Positions 1 through 5,658 of a stretch of DNA of 5,658 nucleotides are shown one piece after another; position 1 is the first letter of the stretch, and each line of letters begins with the position of its first letter. Position numbers and translations under genes: made by a program. This stretch comes from Sinorhizobium sp. (GTDB taxonomy: Bacteria > Pseudomonadota > Alphaproteobacteria > Rhizobiales > Rhizobiaceae). Below the pieces are notes generated by a model. It did not search any database. It saw only the letters and a list, made by a program, of their open reading frames with translations, and was not told the DNA's origin. The DNA is taken from the NCBI GenBank assembly GCA_031178305.1, contig JAPSJG010000275.1:1-5658 (forward strand). Reading direction: 5' to 3'.

Positions 1-924
1 GTCGCGGCCTGTGTCCTGACGGCGCTCTACGAGCCCAGGTTTCTCAAAACGGCCAATCTGATGAATGTGCTGCGCAATGCATCGTTTCTGACTGTGATAT
101 CCGCCGGCCAGATGATGGTGATGATCGTCGGCGGCTTCGACATTTCTGTCGGCGCGCTCGTTGCCCTCACCAGTGTCAGCACCGCAATGGCGCTGGTGTT
201 TCTGGCGGGTTGGGGGATGGCCGGCATCGGCTTGCTCGTCCTCGGATGTCTGGTCGGACTGCTGCCCGCGCTGCTGGTTGGGTTGTGCAATGGACTGCTT
301 GTCAGCTTCGGACGTATCTCCTCCTTCATGGTGACGATCGGTACGATGTCAATCGCAACGGGTTTGGCTGCCTATGCCACCGGCGGAAGCCCGATTTACA
401 ATCTGCCCGCGATCTTCCTGGAGATCCTCGGCAATGGGCGGCTCCTCGGCGTTCCGGGTGTCGCCTTCATAGCGGCCGCAGTCGTGCTCGCGCTCTGGTA
501 CCTGCAGAGCCAATCGCGCCACGGGCGCTATTTCTACGCGGTCGGCGGCAACGAGAAGGCCGCCCGCCAAACCGGCATCGATACCCGCACATATATGTGC
601 GCAGCCTATGTCGTCAGCGCTCTGTTGGCCGGGCTGACCGGCATCCTGCTGACGGCGAGGGTGGGATCGGGCGAGGCTACGCTCGGAGGCAATCTGATGC
701 TGCAGAGCATTTCGGTCGCCGTCATCGCCGGCGTTTCGCTCAAGGGCGGTGTCGGCAAGGTGCAGAGCATTGTTCTGAGCTCGCTGTTTCTTTCAGTCCT
801 CGGCAATGCCATGAGCCTTGCCCGTATCGACAGCAAGTATCATGTCATCGTGATCGGCCTGGTCGTGCTGATCGCCGTTTGGGTCGAGGCTCGTGCCGCT
901 ACCATGGAGACCTCGGATGTTTAA
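1..924 (+). CDS. RbsC-type ABC transporter permease, 5'-truncated by window edge
   Basis: Inner-membrane permease subunit of a sugar/nucleoside-type ABC importer (BPD_transp_2 family, as in RbsC). The reading frame is open from base 1, so the gene enters from the left; the ATG at 61 is internal, because the 20 codons before it encode the usual family stretch after TM1 (YEPRFLKTANLMNVLRNAS). About 307 residues are visible; family members are usually 320-350, so roughly 20-40 N-terminal residues are missing. Counting from base 1, the family signature GGFDISVG is at residues 44-51, the cytoplasmic loop GGNEKAARQTGI starts near residue 182, and GVSLKGGVG is at 244-252. Several long hydrophobic helices separate these. 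It ends with TAA at 922-924, overlapping the next permease by 8 nt, which suggests translational coupling. The fold and role are seen and well established; the transported solute is unknown. Confidence 0.93.
   Translation, partial: VAACVLTALYEPRFLKTANLMNVLRNASFLTVISAGQMMVMIVGGFDISVGALVALTSVSTAMALVFLAGWGMAGIGLLVLGCLVGLLPALLVGLCNGLLVSFGRISSFMVTIGTMSIATGLAAYATGGSPIYNLPAIFLEILGNGRLLGVPGVAFIAAAVVLALWYLQSQSRHGRYFYAVGGNEKAARQTGIDTRTYMCAAYVVSALLAGLTGILLTARVGSGEATLGGNLMLQSISVAVIAGVSLKGGVGKVQSIVLSSLFLSVLGNAMSLARIDSKYHVIVIGLVVLIAVWVEARAATMETSDV
906..909 (+). promoter_or_regulatory. Ribosome binding site of the second permease
   Basis: GGAG lies 7 nt before the ATG at 917, inside the end of the upstream permease gene. 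It decides the start: the in-frame GTG at 893 would add eight residues (MPLPWRPR) that are not membrane-like, and I see no comparably placed Shine-Dalgarno for it. Confidence 0.7.
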
Positions 925-1900
925 GCCGCTGCAAGAGGCGCCGGTCCGGCCGCGGGACTCGCTCGTGCAACTGGGGTTGCCGGCCGTCATCGTGGCGGTG
1001 TTCCTGGGGTTCGGTCTCGTGGAGCCGGCGATGCTGTCGGGCGGCAACATCGCCAACGTGCTGAAGCAGGGCGCGCTCTTCTTCTTTCTTGCCGCGGCAC
1101 AACTCGTCGTGTTGATCACCCGGGGTTTCGACCTCTCGGTCGGCGCATGCGTCTCGCTCGTTTCCGTCGCGGCCTCGATGGTGATGACTGCCGTCACTGC
1201 CGTGGCCGGGCCAGTTACCGGCGTGGCGGCGGGGGTCGCGACGGGCCTCGTGATCGGTGCCGCAATCGGCGCAATCAACGGGACGCTTGTTGCCTATGGG
1301 AGGGTCAATCCCTTTGTGGCCACGCTCGCGACCATGAGCATTTTCGGCGGTCTTTCCACCACCATCTCGGGCGGTTTCCCGATCTTCGACCTGCCACGAA
1401 CCTTCACTTTTGCCTTCAACGAGGCGTGGTGGCTGTTCCTGCCCGCGCCGGTGACGATGGCCGTCCTCGTCGGATTGGCGCTTCATGTCATGCTGTCCTC
1501 GACGGCCCCGGGGCGTGTGCTCTACCTCGTGGGCGACAGTCCGGCAGCGGCTCATGCCGCCGGCCTCAAAGTCCGGCTGCATCTGTGCGCCGCCTATGTA
1601 GCCAGCGGCCTGCTCGCATCGCTCGCAGGGCTGCTGATGACAGCGCAGATCGGCTCCGGAGAACCCAATCTCGGTACGAACCTGGTGCTCGGCAGCATTG
1701 CCGCCGCGGTGGTCGGAGGCGCGTCGCTTCGCGGCGGGAAGGGAACGGTTCTGGCACCGGCTCTGGGGTCGCTGCTCGTCATCGGTTTGTCCGTGGGCAT
1801 GAACCTCTTGCAGATCAACGGCCAGCTTCAGCCGGTGGTGATCGGCGCCATTCTGATCCTTGGCGCCGCATTCGACATGTTGCGCTCGCGCGTACGCTGA
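917..1900 (+). CDS. Second RbsC-type ABC transporter permease (paralogue of the first)
   Basis: A 327-residue inner-membrane permease, full length for the BPD_transp_2/RbsC family. It opens with a short polar N-terminus, then TM1 (about residues 16-36), and carries RGFDLSVG at residues 69-76, the cytoplasmic loop GDSPAAAHAAGL from residue 206 and GGASLRGGKG at 267-276. It is clearly related to the permease before it: CAAYV-S-LLA-L-G-L-TA--GSGE--LG-NL-L-SI is shared near the C-terminal third. Two non-identical RbsC-type permeases in one operon, as in LsrC/LsrD or YtfT/YjfF, usually form a heterodimer rather than the RbsC homodimer; that is an inference here. The first glycine of the family's GGxDLSVG signature is arginine (R69), a variant I believe occurs in some subfamilies. 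Start chosen at ATG 917 for its GGAG. The ligand cannot be inferred. Confidence 0.94.
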   Translation: MFKPLQEAPVRPRDSLVQLGLPAVIVAVFLGFGLVEPAMLSGGNIANVLKQGALFFFLAAAQLVVLITRGFDLSVGACVSLVSVAASMVMTAVTAVAGPVTGVAAGVATGLVIGAAIGAINGTLVAYGRVNPFVATLATMSIFGGLSTTISGGFPIFDLPRTFTFAFNEAWWLFLPAPVTMAVLVGLALHVMLSSTAPGRVLYLVGDSPAAAHAAGLKVRLHLCAAYVASGLLASLAGLLMTAQIGSGEPNLGTNLVLGSIAAAVVGGASLRGGKGTVLAPALGSLLVIGLSVGMNLLQINGQLQPVVIGAILILGAAFDMLRSRVR

Positions 1901-1907
1901 CTCGAGC

Positions 1908-1935
1908 GTTGCGGCCGCAAAACGGCGGCCGCAAC
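1908..1935 (+). terminator. Perfect 11-bp inverted repeat (hairpin) after the permease genes
   Basis: The arms at 1908-1918 and 1925-1935 are perfectly complementary (GTTGCGGCCGC and its reverse complement) around a 6-nt AAAACG loop, starting 8 nt after the permease stop. Each arm contains the self-complementary octamer GCGGCCGC, so the arms are also near direct repeats (GCGGCCGCAA at 1911 and 1925). The RNA hairpin would be very stable, but no U-tract follows (AGGCGAAGAG), so it is not a classical intrinsic terminator. It may attenuate transcription into the regulator gene or protect the 3' end of the transporter mRNA. Confidence 0.55.
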
Positions 1936-1987
1936 AGGCGAAGAGATCGCGATTGGTGGGCGTGAGGCGCAAAAAAATTATACGCTT

Positions 1988-2019
1988 TTGACCAAGCAAA
2001 TCTGATCGAGCGGTGTAAA
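1988..2019 (+). promoter_or_regulatory. Candidate sigma70-type promoter before the AraC-type gene
   Basis: TTGACC (1988-1993) matches five of six bases of a -35 box, and TGTAAA (2014-2019) matches four of six bases of a -10 box, but the spacing is 20 nt, longer than the preferred 16-18. TTATAC (1978-1983) is another possible -10, with only a poor -35 (TTGGTG, 1953-1958, 19-nt spacing). AT-rich context and position 50-80 nt before the start codon support a promoter somewhere here; the exact boxes are uncertain. Confidence 0.25.
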
Positions 2020-2060
2020 GTCATTCCAAAGAAAGAAAGCCGGCGAAGATCGGCCATCAA

Positions 2061-2066
2061 GAGGGG
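2061..2066 (+). promoter_or_regulatory. Ribosome binding site of the AraC-type regulator
   Basis: GAGGGG lies 5 nt before the ATG at 2072. The alternative in-frame GTG at 2066 would use the last G of this motif as its own first base and so lacks a usable ribosome binding site; the ATG is preferred. Confidence 0.65.
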
Positions 2067-2071
2067 TGAAC

Positions 2072-3037
2072 ATGAAGTACGTCGTTGACAGTGGCGGGAT
2101 CACCAAGCAGGGCGCCGATGCCTGGCAGCAGGCAGTGACCGACACCTACTTTCCGCTTGATACCGAATATCGCAATCGTGCCGAGTTCTCCGGCAGCCTC
2201 GAGGCCTGGTCGCTCGGCATCGTCGGGCTGTCCAAGATGCGCTGCGACGGAATCCTCTACCGCCGCCAACGCCGCCATTTCCTGAATGAACGCGACAGCA
2301 GCATCCTGATCACCATCCCAGAGCTGAACGAGGTGAACTTCTCCCAGGGTTCCCGCACGGCGAGATGCGGCGTCGGCGGCTTCCTGGTGGAGCGTGGCGA
2401 TGCGCCCTACGAGTTCTGGCACGGCAAGACGAACTCACTCTGGGTGCTCAAGGTGCCGTCGGCCGGCGTGCGCTCCCGTATCGGATCGGCCGAGCGCATC
2501 GGTGCGCTGATCTTCGATGCGACGCAAGGTGTAGCGTCCTATTTCATCGACACGGTTAAAACGACGGCCGCCCACATTGACCATATCGGCGAGGCAGCAC
2601 GCGAGGCCGCGGGAATGCATATCCTGGATATGCTGTGCCTTGCAATTCGCAGTGACGAGCGGGTTCTCGACAGCACGGTGTCGTCCATTCGGGCGGCGCA
2701 TCTGCAGCGCGCGGAGCAATATATCCGTGACCACTTGAAGGATGCCGAGCTACGGCCGCAATCGGTCGCGGATGCCTGCGGAATCTCCCTGCGCTACCTG
2801 CAGCGGTTGTTTACGGACAGCGATCAGTCGATCAACAGCTTCATCAGGGACAATCGTCTGAACCGCTGCGCCGAGGAACTCGCAGTCACCAGCAGCAAAC
2901 GCTCCGTCGCGGAGATCGCCTATCGCTGGGGTTTCACCGACCAGTCGCAGTTCTGCAAACATTACCGGGCGCGTTTCGGCGTGACGCCGACCGAGGCACG
3001 GAGACAGGCCATGGCGGCTGCGTCGACGCAGGACTGA
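2072..3037 (+). CDS. AraC-family transcriptional regulator with AraC_binding_2-like sensor domain
   Basis: A 321-residue cytoplasmic DNA-binding protein. The C-terminal ~105 residues (from about R213) form the AraC/XylS double helix-turn-helix: the first HTH contains VADACGISLRYLQRLF (232-247), and the second contains SVAEIAYRWGFTDQSQFCKHYRARFG (278-303) followed by the usual V-T-P at 304-306. The N-terminal ~190 residues look like the cupin-like AraC_binding_2 domain found in FeaR-type activators, judged from the early W-Q-AV, the ALGIVGLSK-like strand (WSLGIVGLSK) and APYEFW from residue 111. Such proteins usually activate neighbouring catabolic genes when a small effector binds. It lies on the same strand between the transporter and hyuAB, so it is the obvious candidate regulator of both; the effector is unknown. 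No residue essential to the HTH appears missing. Confidence 0.93.
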   Translation: MKYVVDSGGITKQGADAWQQAVTDTYFPLDTEYRNRAEFSGSLEAWSLGIVGLSKMRCDGILYRRQRRHFLNERDSSILITIPELNEVNFSQGSRTARCGVGGFLVERGDAPYEFWHGKTNSLWVLKVPSAGVRSRIGSAERIGALIFDATQGVASYFIDTVKTTAAHIDHIGEAAREAAGMHILDMLCLAIRSDERVLDSTVSSIRAAHLQRAEQYIRDHLKDAELRPQSVADACGISLRYLQRLFTDSDQSINSFIRDNRLNRCAEELAVTSSKRSVAEIAYRWGFTDQSQFCKHYRARFGVTPTEARRQAMAAASTQD

Positions 3038-3075
3038 GCCACCTCGAAACAACTGATCCACGGATGAACCAACGT

Positions 3076-3089
3076 GCCGGAATTCCGGC
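3076..3089. promoter_or_regulatory. 14-bp perfect palindrome upstream of hyuA, candidate operator
   Basis: GCCGGAATTCCGGC is fully self-complementary and sits 43-56 nt before the hyuA start codon. A symmetric site of this size suits a dimeric repressor (LacI, GntR or TetR type) better than an AraC-family protein, which usually binds asymmetric direct repeats. As RNA it could fold into only a 5-bp stem with an AAUU loop. A chance palindrome is possible. Confidence 0.3.
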
Positions 3090-3121
3090 GCGGGGCGAAG
3101 CCTTGCCTGCGTCCAACACAT

Positions 3122-3126
3122 AGGAG
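3122..3126 (+). promoter_or_regulatory. Ribosome binding site of hyuA
   Basis: AGGAG lies 5 nt before the ATG at 3132, a near-ideal Shine-Dalgarno that fixes the hyuA start. The stop codon of a 19-codon upstream frame (TAG, 3121-3123) overlaps it. Confidence 0.8.
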
Positions 3127-3131
3127 CCAAC

Positions 3132-5159
3132 ATGAAGAAGATCCGAGTTGCAGTCGATGTCGGCGGCACATTTACCGATATCTGCATCATGGACGAGGAC
3201 AGCGGCGCAATCCGCATCGAGAAGACCTCTTCCACTCCGGACGACCCGATGATCGCGATCCTGAACGGGGTCGAGCAGGGGAAAATCGACCTCAGTGAAG
3301 TGTCGATGTTCTCGCATGGCACGACGGTCGCCACCAACGCTTTGATCACCCGTCGCCTGCCGCGGACCGCCATGGTTTGCACCGAAGGGTTCCGCGATGT
3401 GGTGGAAATCCGCCGCGCCAACAAAGAGGATCTGTGGGACACCTACAAGGACGTCTCCAAGCCTTACATTCCGCGTCGCGATCGCCTGACCGCGCGCGAG
3501 CGGGTCGATGCCGAAGGCACCGTCCTTGAGGCGCTGAACGAGGAGGATGCCCGCCGCGTAGCTGAGGTCTTGAAGAAGCGGGACGTGAAGTCGATCGCCG
3601 TCTGCTTTATGAACTCCTATGTGAACGGTGCCAATGAGAGGCGGATGCGCGCAATCCTCAAGGAAGTGATGCCGGACGTGCCCGTATCCATTTCCTCGGA
3701 GGTGATGCCCGAAATATTCGAACATGAACGCTTTTCGACGACCATGGCGAATGCGGTCTGCGCGCCCGTCGTCGTGGACTATGTCTCACGCCTGAGCGAA
3801 AAATTAGCGGCGGCCGGATATGAGCGCGATCTTCTCCTGCTGCATACCGGCGGCGGCGTGATGACCCCGGGAAGCGTGAAGGATTTCTCGGCCCGTCTCG
3901 CAGGCTCCGGGATTGCGGCCGGCGCCATTGCCAGCCGCTTCATCGGCAATCTCTGCGGCTACCCCAATTCCATCGGCTTCGACATGGGCGGCACCTCGAC
4001 CGATGTGTCCCTGGTCTTCAATGGCGAGCCGCGCATCACGAAGGACTGGTACATCGAGTACGGCTATCCGATCCGCTTCCCCTCGATCGAGGTTTTGACT
4101 ATCGGTGCCGGCGGCGGTTCGCTGGCTTGGCGCGACGAGGGCGGTTCGCTCCGCAACGGCCCGCAGTCGGCGGGCGCCTATCCGGGGCCGGCCTGCTACA
4201 AGAACGGTAATGTGACCGCGACCAATACCGACGCCAATGTCGTGTTAGGACGGCTGGGCACCAGTCTCGCGGGCGGCAAAATCACCCTCGATCCGGCCTT
4301 GGCCGAAACCGCGGTCAGAGAGACGGTTGCGAAGCCCTTCGACATGAGTCTGTACGAGGCAGCTGAAGCCATCATCGCCGTTGCCAATGCCAACATGGCC
4401 AATGCGGTGCGGCTGCTCTCGATCAGCCGCGGCTATGACCCGCGTGACTTTGCGCTGGTCGCCTTTGGCGGGGCAGGGGCGCTGCATGGCGCAGCAGTTG
4501 CCAAGGAGCTCTCGATCCCGACGGTGATCGTGCCACCCAATCCGGGCGTCACCTCGGCACTCGGCTGCCTCCTGGTAGACGTGCAGCACGACTTCTCCGA
4601 AAGCTTTATGGCGAGCGCTGCGGCGACCGATCCCAAGGACATCGAGGAAGCCTTCCTGCGCATGGAGCAAAGTGCCGTCGAGCGGCTGGCGCATGAGGGC
4701 GTGCCCGAGGCCGACATGATCCTGCAGCGAAGCGTCGAGATGATGTATCAGGGACAGTGGCGGTCTCTTTCGGTAGCGGCTCCGGCGCGGATCGATCGTA
4801 TCTCCGACCTGATCGAGGCCTTCCATTCCGAGCACGAGCGTGAATACAACTTCCGCCGCGACGAGGCTCCCGTCTCGATCTTCCGGATCGCCGTGAAAGC
4901 CATCGGGACGGTGCCGAAGGCGGCCATCCCGGAATACGAGGCGACACCGCATCGTCCCGAGCCGGCGACCCGCCGAAAGGTCTGGTTCGACGGCAAGGCC
5001 TACGAGGCCGAGATCTATCAACGCGAAACCCTTGCCGCTGGCGCCGAGTTGTCCGGACCGGCAATCGTCGAACAGTTCGACTCCACCACCGTCATTCCCG
5101 TCGGGATGAGCGCGGTTGTCGACAAGTTCATGAACATCCTGATCCGCACGAAAGGCTGA
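3132..5159 (+). CDS. hyuA: Hydantoinase/oxoprolinase family protein, ATP-binding A subunit (HyuA)
   Basis: A 675-residue cytoplasmic enzyme subunit, full length for the family. Three expected domains appear in order: Hydant_A_N (about 4-190), opening with the phosphate-binding VDVGGTFTD and followed by SHGTTVATNALI (61-72); Hydantoinase_A (about 200-490), with the second nucleotide-binding motif FDMGGTSTDVS (283-293), TIGAGGGS (to 330), GPQSAGAYPGPACY (343-356), TNTDAN (364-369), AFGGAGALHG (444-453) and PPNPG (468-472); and a C-terminal ACX/Hydant_A_C-like domain (about 505-670) with YQGQ (539-542), FHSEHEREY (564-572) and GPAIVEQFDSTT (642-653). Relatives with HyuB hydrolyse N-methylhydantoin, 5-oxoproline or caprolactam with ATP, or carboxylate acetone or acetophenone. 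The glycine-rich ATP motifs are intact, so activity is expected; the exact substrate is not deducible. hyuB follows after 3 nt. Confidence 0.93.
   Translation: MKKIRVAVDVGGTFTDICIMDEDSGAIRIEKTSSTPDDPMIAILNGVEQGKIDLSEVSMFSHGTTVATNALITRRLPRTAMVCTEGFRDVVEIRRANKEDLWDTYKDVSKPYIPRRDRLTARERVDAEGTVLEALNEEDARRVAEVLKKRDVKSIAVCFMNSYVNGANERRMRAILKEVMPDVPVSISSEVMPEIFEHERFSTTMANAVCAPVVVDYVSRLSEKLAAAGYERDLLLLHTGGGVMTPGSVKDFSARLAGSGIAAGAIASRFIGNLCGYPNSIGFDMGGTSTDVSLVFNGEPRITKDWYIEYGYPIRFPSIEVLTIGAGGGSLAWRDEGGSLRNGPQSAGAYPGPACYKNGNVTATNTDANVVLGRLGTSLAGGKITLDPALAETAVRETVAKPFDMSLYEAAEAIIAVANANMANAVRLLSISRGYDPRDFALVAFGGAGALHGAAVAKELSIPTVIVPPNPGVTSALGCLLVDVQHDFSESFMASAAATDPKDIEEAFLRMEQSAVERLAHEGVPEADMILQRSVEMMYQGQWRSLSVAAPARIDRISDLIEAFHSEHEREYNFRRDEAPVSIFRIAVKAIGTVPKAAIPEYEATPHRPEPATRRKVWFDGKAYEAEIYQRETLAAGAELSGPAIVEQFDSTTVIPVGMSAVVDKFMNILIRTKG
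5151..5155 (+). promoter_or_regulatory. Probable ribosome binding site of hyuB inside hyuA
   Basis: AAAGG ends 7 nt before the ATG at 5163, within the last hyuA codons. A second purine run, GAGAG (5158-5162), abuts that ATG and would instead suit the in-frame ATG at 5172 (9-nt gap), so hyuB could begin three codons later. The first ATG is kept. Confidence 0.4.
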
Positions 5160-5162
5160 GAG

Positions 5163-5658
5163 ATGAACAAGATGATGAAACCGACCCTCGATCCGGTGAC
5201 CTTCGAGGTGCTGAAGAATTCTTTCATCTCCTCGGTCGACCAAATGGCTGAGCGAATGCTACGGACTTGCTATTCCTTCGTGATCTACAATCGCGACTTC
5301 TCGAACGGCCTGCATGACTCCGACGGGAATTCCGTCGCCCAGGGCAACCAGGACATCGCGGTCCATGTCGGAACGCTGCATTTCACCTGCAAGGACGTAA
5401 TCCGCGCCTTCGAGGGCGATATGCTGCCGGGCGATGTCTATGCGATCAACGATCCCTATGCCGGCGGAACCCATTTCAGCGATGTCCGCCTAATCCGGCC
5501 GATTTTCGACGAAGATCACCTGATAGGCTTCTCGCAGTCAAACGGACACTGGTCCGATCTTGGCGGCTCGGTGCCCGGCTCCTTTGACGTCGCGGCGCGC
5601 GAGATGTTTCGGGAGGGAATGCGGATCACCCCGATAAGGCTGTTCCATGGCGGGCGGT
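5163..5658 (+). CDS. hyuB: Hydantoinase B/oxoprolinase family subunit (HyuB), 3'-truncated by window edge
   Basis: The first 165 codons of a hydantoinase B subunit (PF02538-type, usually 500-600 residues), open to the window end, so about two thirds are missing. It begins with the usual D-P-V-T-F-E-V-L-K-N (10-19), then RDFSNGLHDSDG (44-55), VAQGNQDIAVHVGTL (58-72), the hallmark INDPYAGGTHFSDV (95-108) and GHWSDLGGSVPGS (128-140). D45, H104, D107 and H129 are candidate metal ligands by analogy with caprolactamase-type beta subunits; that is inference. HyuB normally pairs with HyuA, which supplies the ATP-dependent activation while the B subunit completes hydrolysis or carboxylation. The 3-nt spacing from hyuA argues for translational coupling and a stoichiometric complex. 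No frameshift or stop is seen in the visible part. Confidence 0.92.
   Translation, partial: MNKMMKPTLDPVTFEVLKNSFISSVDQMAERMLRTCYSFVIYNRDFSNGLHDSDGNSVAQGNQDIAVHVGTLHFTCKDVIRAFEGDMLPGDVYAINDPYAGGTHFSDVRLIRPIFDEDHLIGFSQSNGHWSDLGGSVPGSFDVAAREMFREGMRITPIRLFHGGR

Larger units (their letters stand above)
1901..2071 (+). other. Intergenic region between transporter and regulator
   Basis: This 171-nt gap is the largest in the window. The left part holds the strong hairpin at 1908-1935; the right part (about 1970-2038) is markedly AT-rich against its surroundings, beginning with seven consecutive A at 1971-1977, and ends in the ribosome binding site of the AraC-type gene. No open reading frame here looks real. 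It is the most likely place for a promoter driving the regulator and perhaps hyuAB. Confidence 0.6.
3038..3131 (+). other. Intergenic region between regulator and hyuA
   Basis: This 94-nt gap contains a 14-bp perfect palindrome (3076-3089), a 19-codon reading frame (3064-3123) and the hyuA ribosome binding site. I find no convincing -35/-10 pair, so hyuA may be co-transcribed with the regulator or use an activator-dependent promoter with poor core elements. Confidence 0.5.

Noticed and set aside
472..479. Third GCGGCCGC octamer as part of a repeat family
   Set aside because: It lies within permease coding sequence and shares nothing beyond a short GC palindrome with the two copies at 1911 and 1925.
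893..916. GTG at 893 as the start of the second permease
   Set aside because: The ATG at 917 has GGAG at good spacing and gives a normal family N-terminus; the added residues do not look like a membrane protein start.
1908..1935. Classical Rho-independent terminator
   Set aside because: The stem is strong, but the following bases contain no T-run, so only a hairpin with an uncertain termination role is claimed.
1147..1965. 272-codon + strand frame shifted relative to the second permease
   Set aside because: Its translation is arginine-rich and hydrophilic, a typical +1 shadow of a membrane protein in GC-rich sequence.
899..1999. 366-codon open frame on the minus strand opposite the second permease
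   Set aside because: It lies antisense to a clear full-length permease, its translation is rich in R, H, G and Q with no recognisable domain, and it is the kind of shadow frame common in GC-rich DNA.
2066..2071. GTG at 2066 as the start of the AraC-type gene
   Set aside because: It overlaps the GAGGGG ribosome binding site that serves the ATG at 2072.
2934..3725. 263-codon minus-strand frame spanning the regulator end and the hyuA start
   Set aside because: It crosses two real genes and their gap in antisense, with no domain signature or convincing start signal.
4245..5243. 332-codon open frame on the minus strand opposite hyuA
   Set aside because: Antisense to the strongly conserved HyuA C-terminal half; low-complexity D/H/R/G-rich composition and no family motif.
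1..5658. tRNA, rRNA, CRISPR array, insertion sequence or attachment site
   Set aside because: I saw no cloverleaf-like segment, regularly spaced repeats, transposase motif or terminal inverted repeats; the window is almost fully occupied by five ordinary genes.

Overview
The window looks like part of a catabolic gene cluster from a high-GC alphaproteobacterium, most likely of the Rhizobiales. This placement is inferred from the GC- and GC3-rich coding style, the combination of gene families and the compact AGGAG-type ribosome binding sites; no rRNA or marker gene is present to confirm it. All five genes lie on the + strand and the layout is tight, so transcription is probably collinear.

Layout. 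Positions 1-924 hold the 3'-terminal ~307 codons of an RbsC-type (BPD_transp_2) ABC permease whose start lies before the window. It overlaps by 8 nt a second, paralogous RbsC-type permease (917-1900). The two probably form a heteromeric membrane channel; the ATPase and the periplasmic binding protein are not in view and would be expected upstream. A gap of 171 nt (1901-2071) follows. It holds a perfect 11-bp inverted repeat just after the permease stop and an AT-rich stretch that is the best place for a promoter. Next comes an AraC-family regulator with an AraC_binding_2-like N-terminal domain (2072-3037). A 94-nt gap with a 14-bp perfect palindrome separates it from hyuA (3132-5159), a complete ATP-dependent hydantoinase/oxoprolinase-family A subunit. 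hyuB begins 3 nt after hyuA (5163) and runs off the right edge after 165 codons.

How the parts may work together. The ABC system would import a small solute, the AraC-type protein would sense it or a metabolite of it, and HyuA/HyuB would carry out an ATP-dependent hydrolysis or carboxylation on it, for example opening a cyclic amide. The substrate cannot be read from this sequence: the permease family is usually annotated for sugars or nucleosides, while the HyuAB family covers hydantoins, 5-oxoproline, lactams and ketone carboxylation. That mismatch is the most interesting feature of the window. I see no mobile element, CRISPR array, RNA gene or unambiguously novel system here; the genes belong to known families in an informative arrangement.
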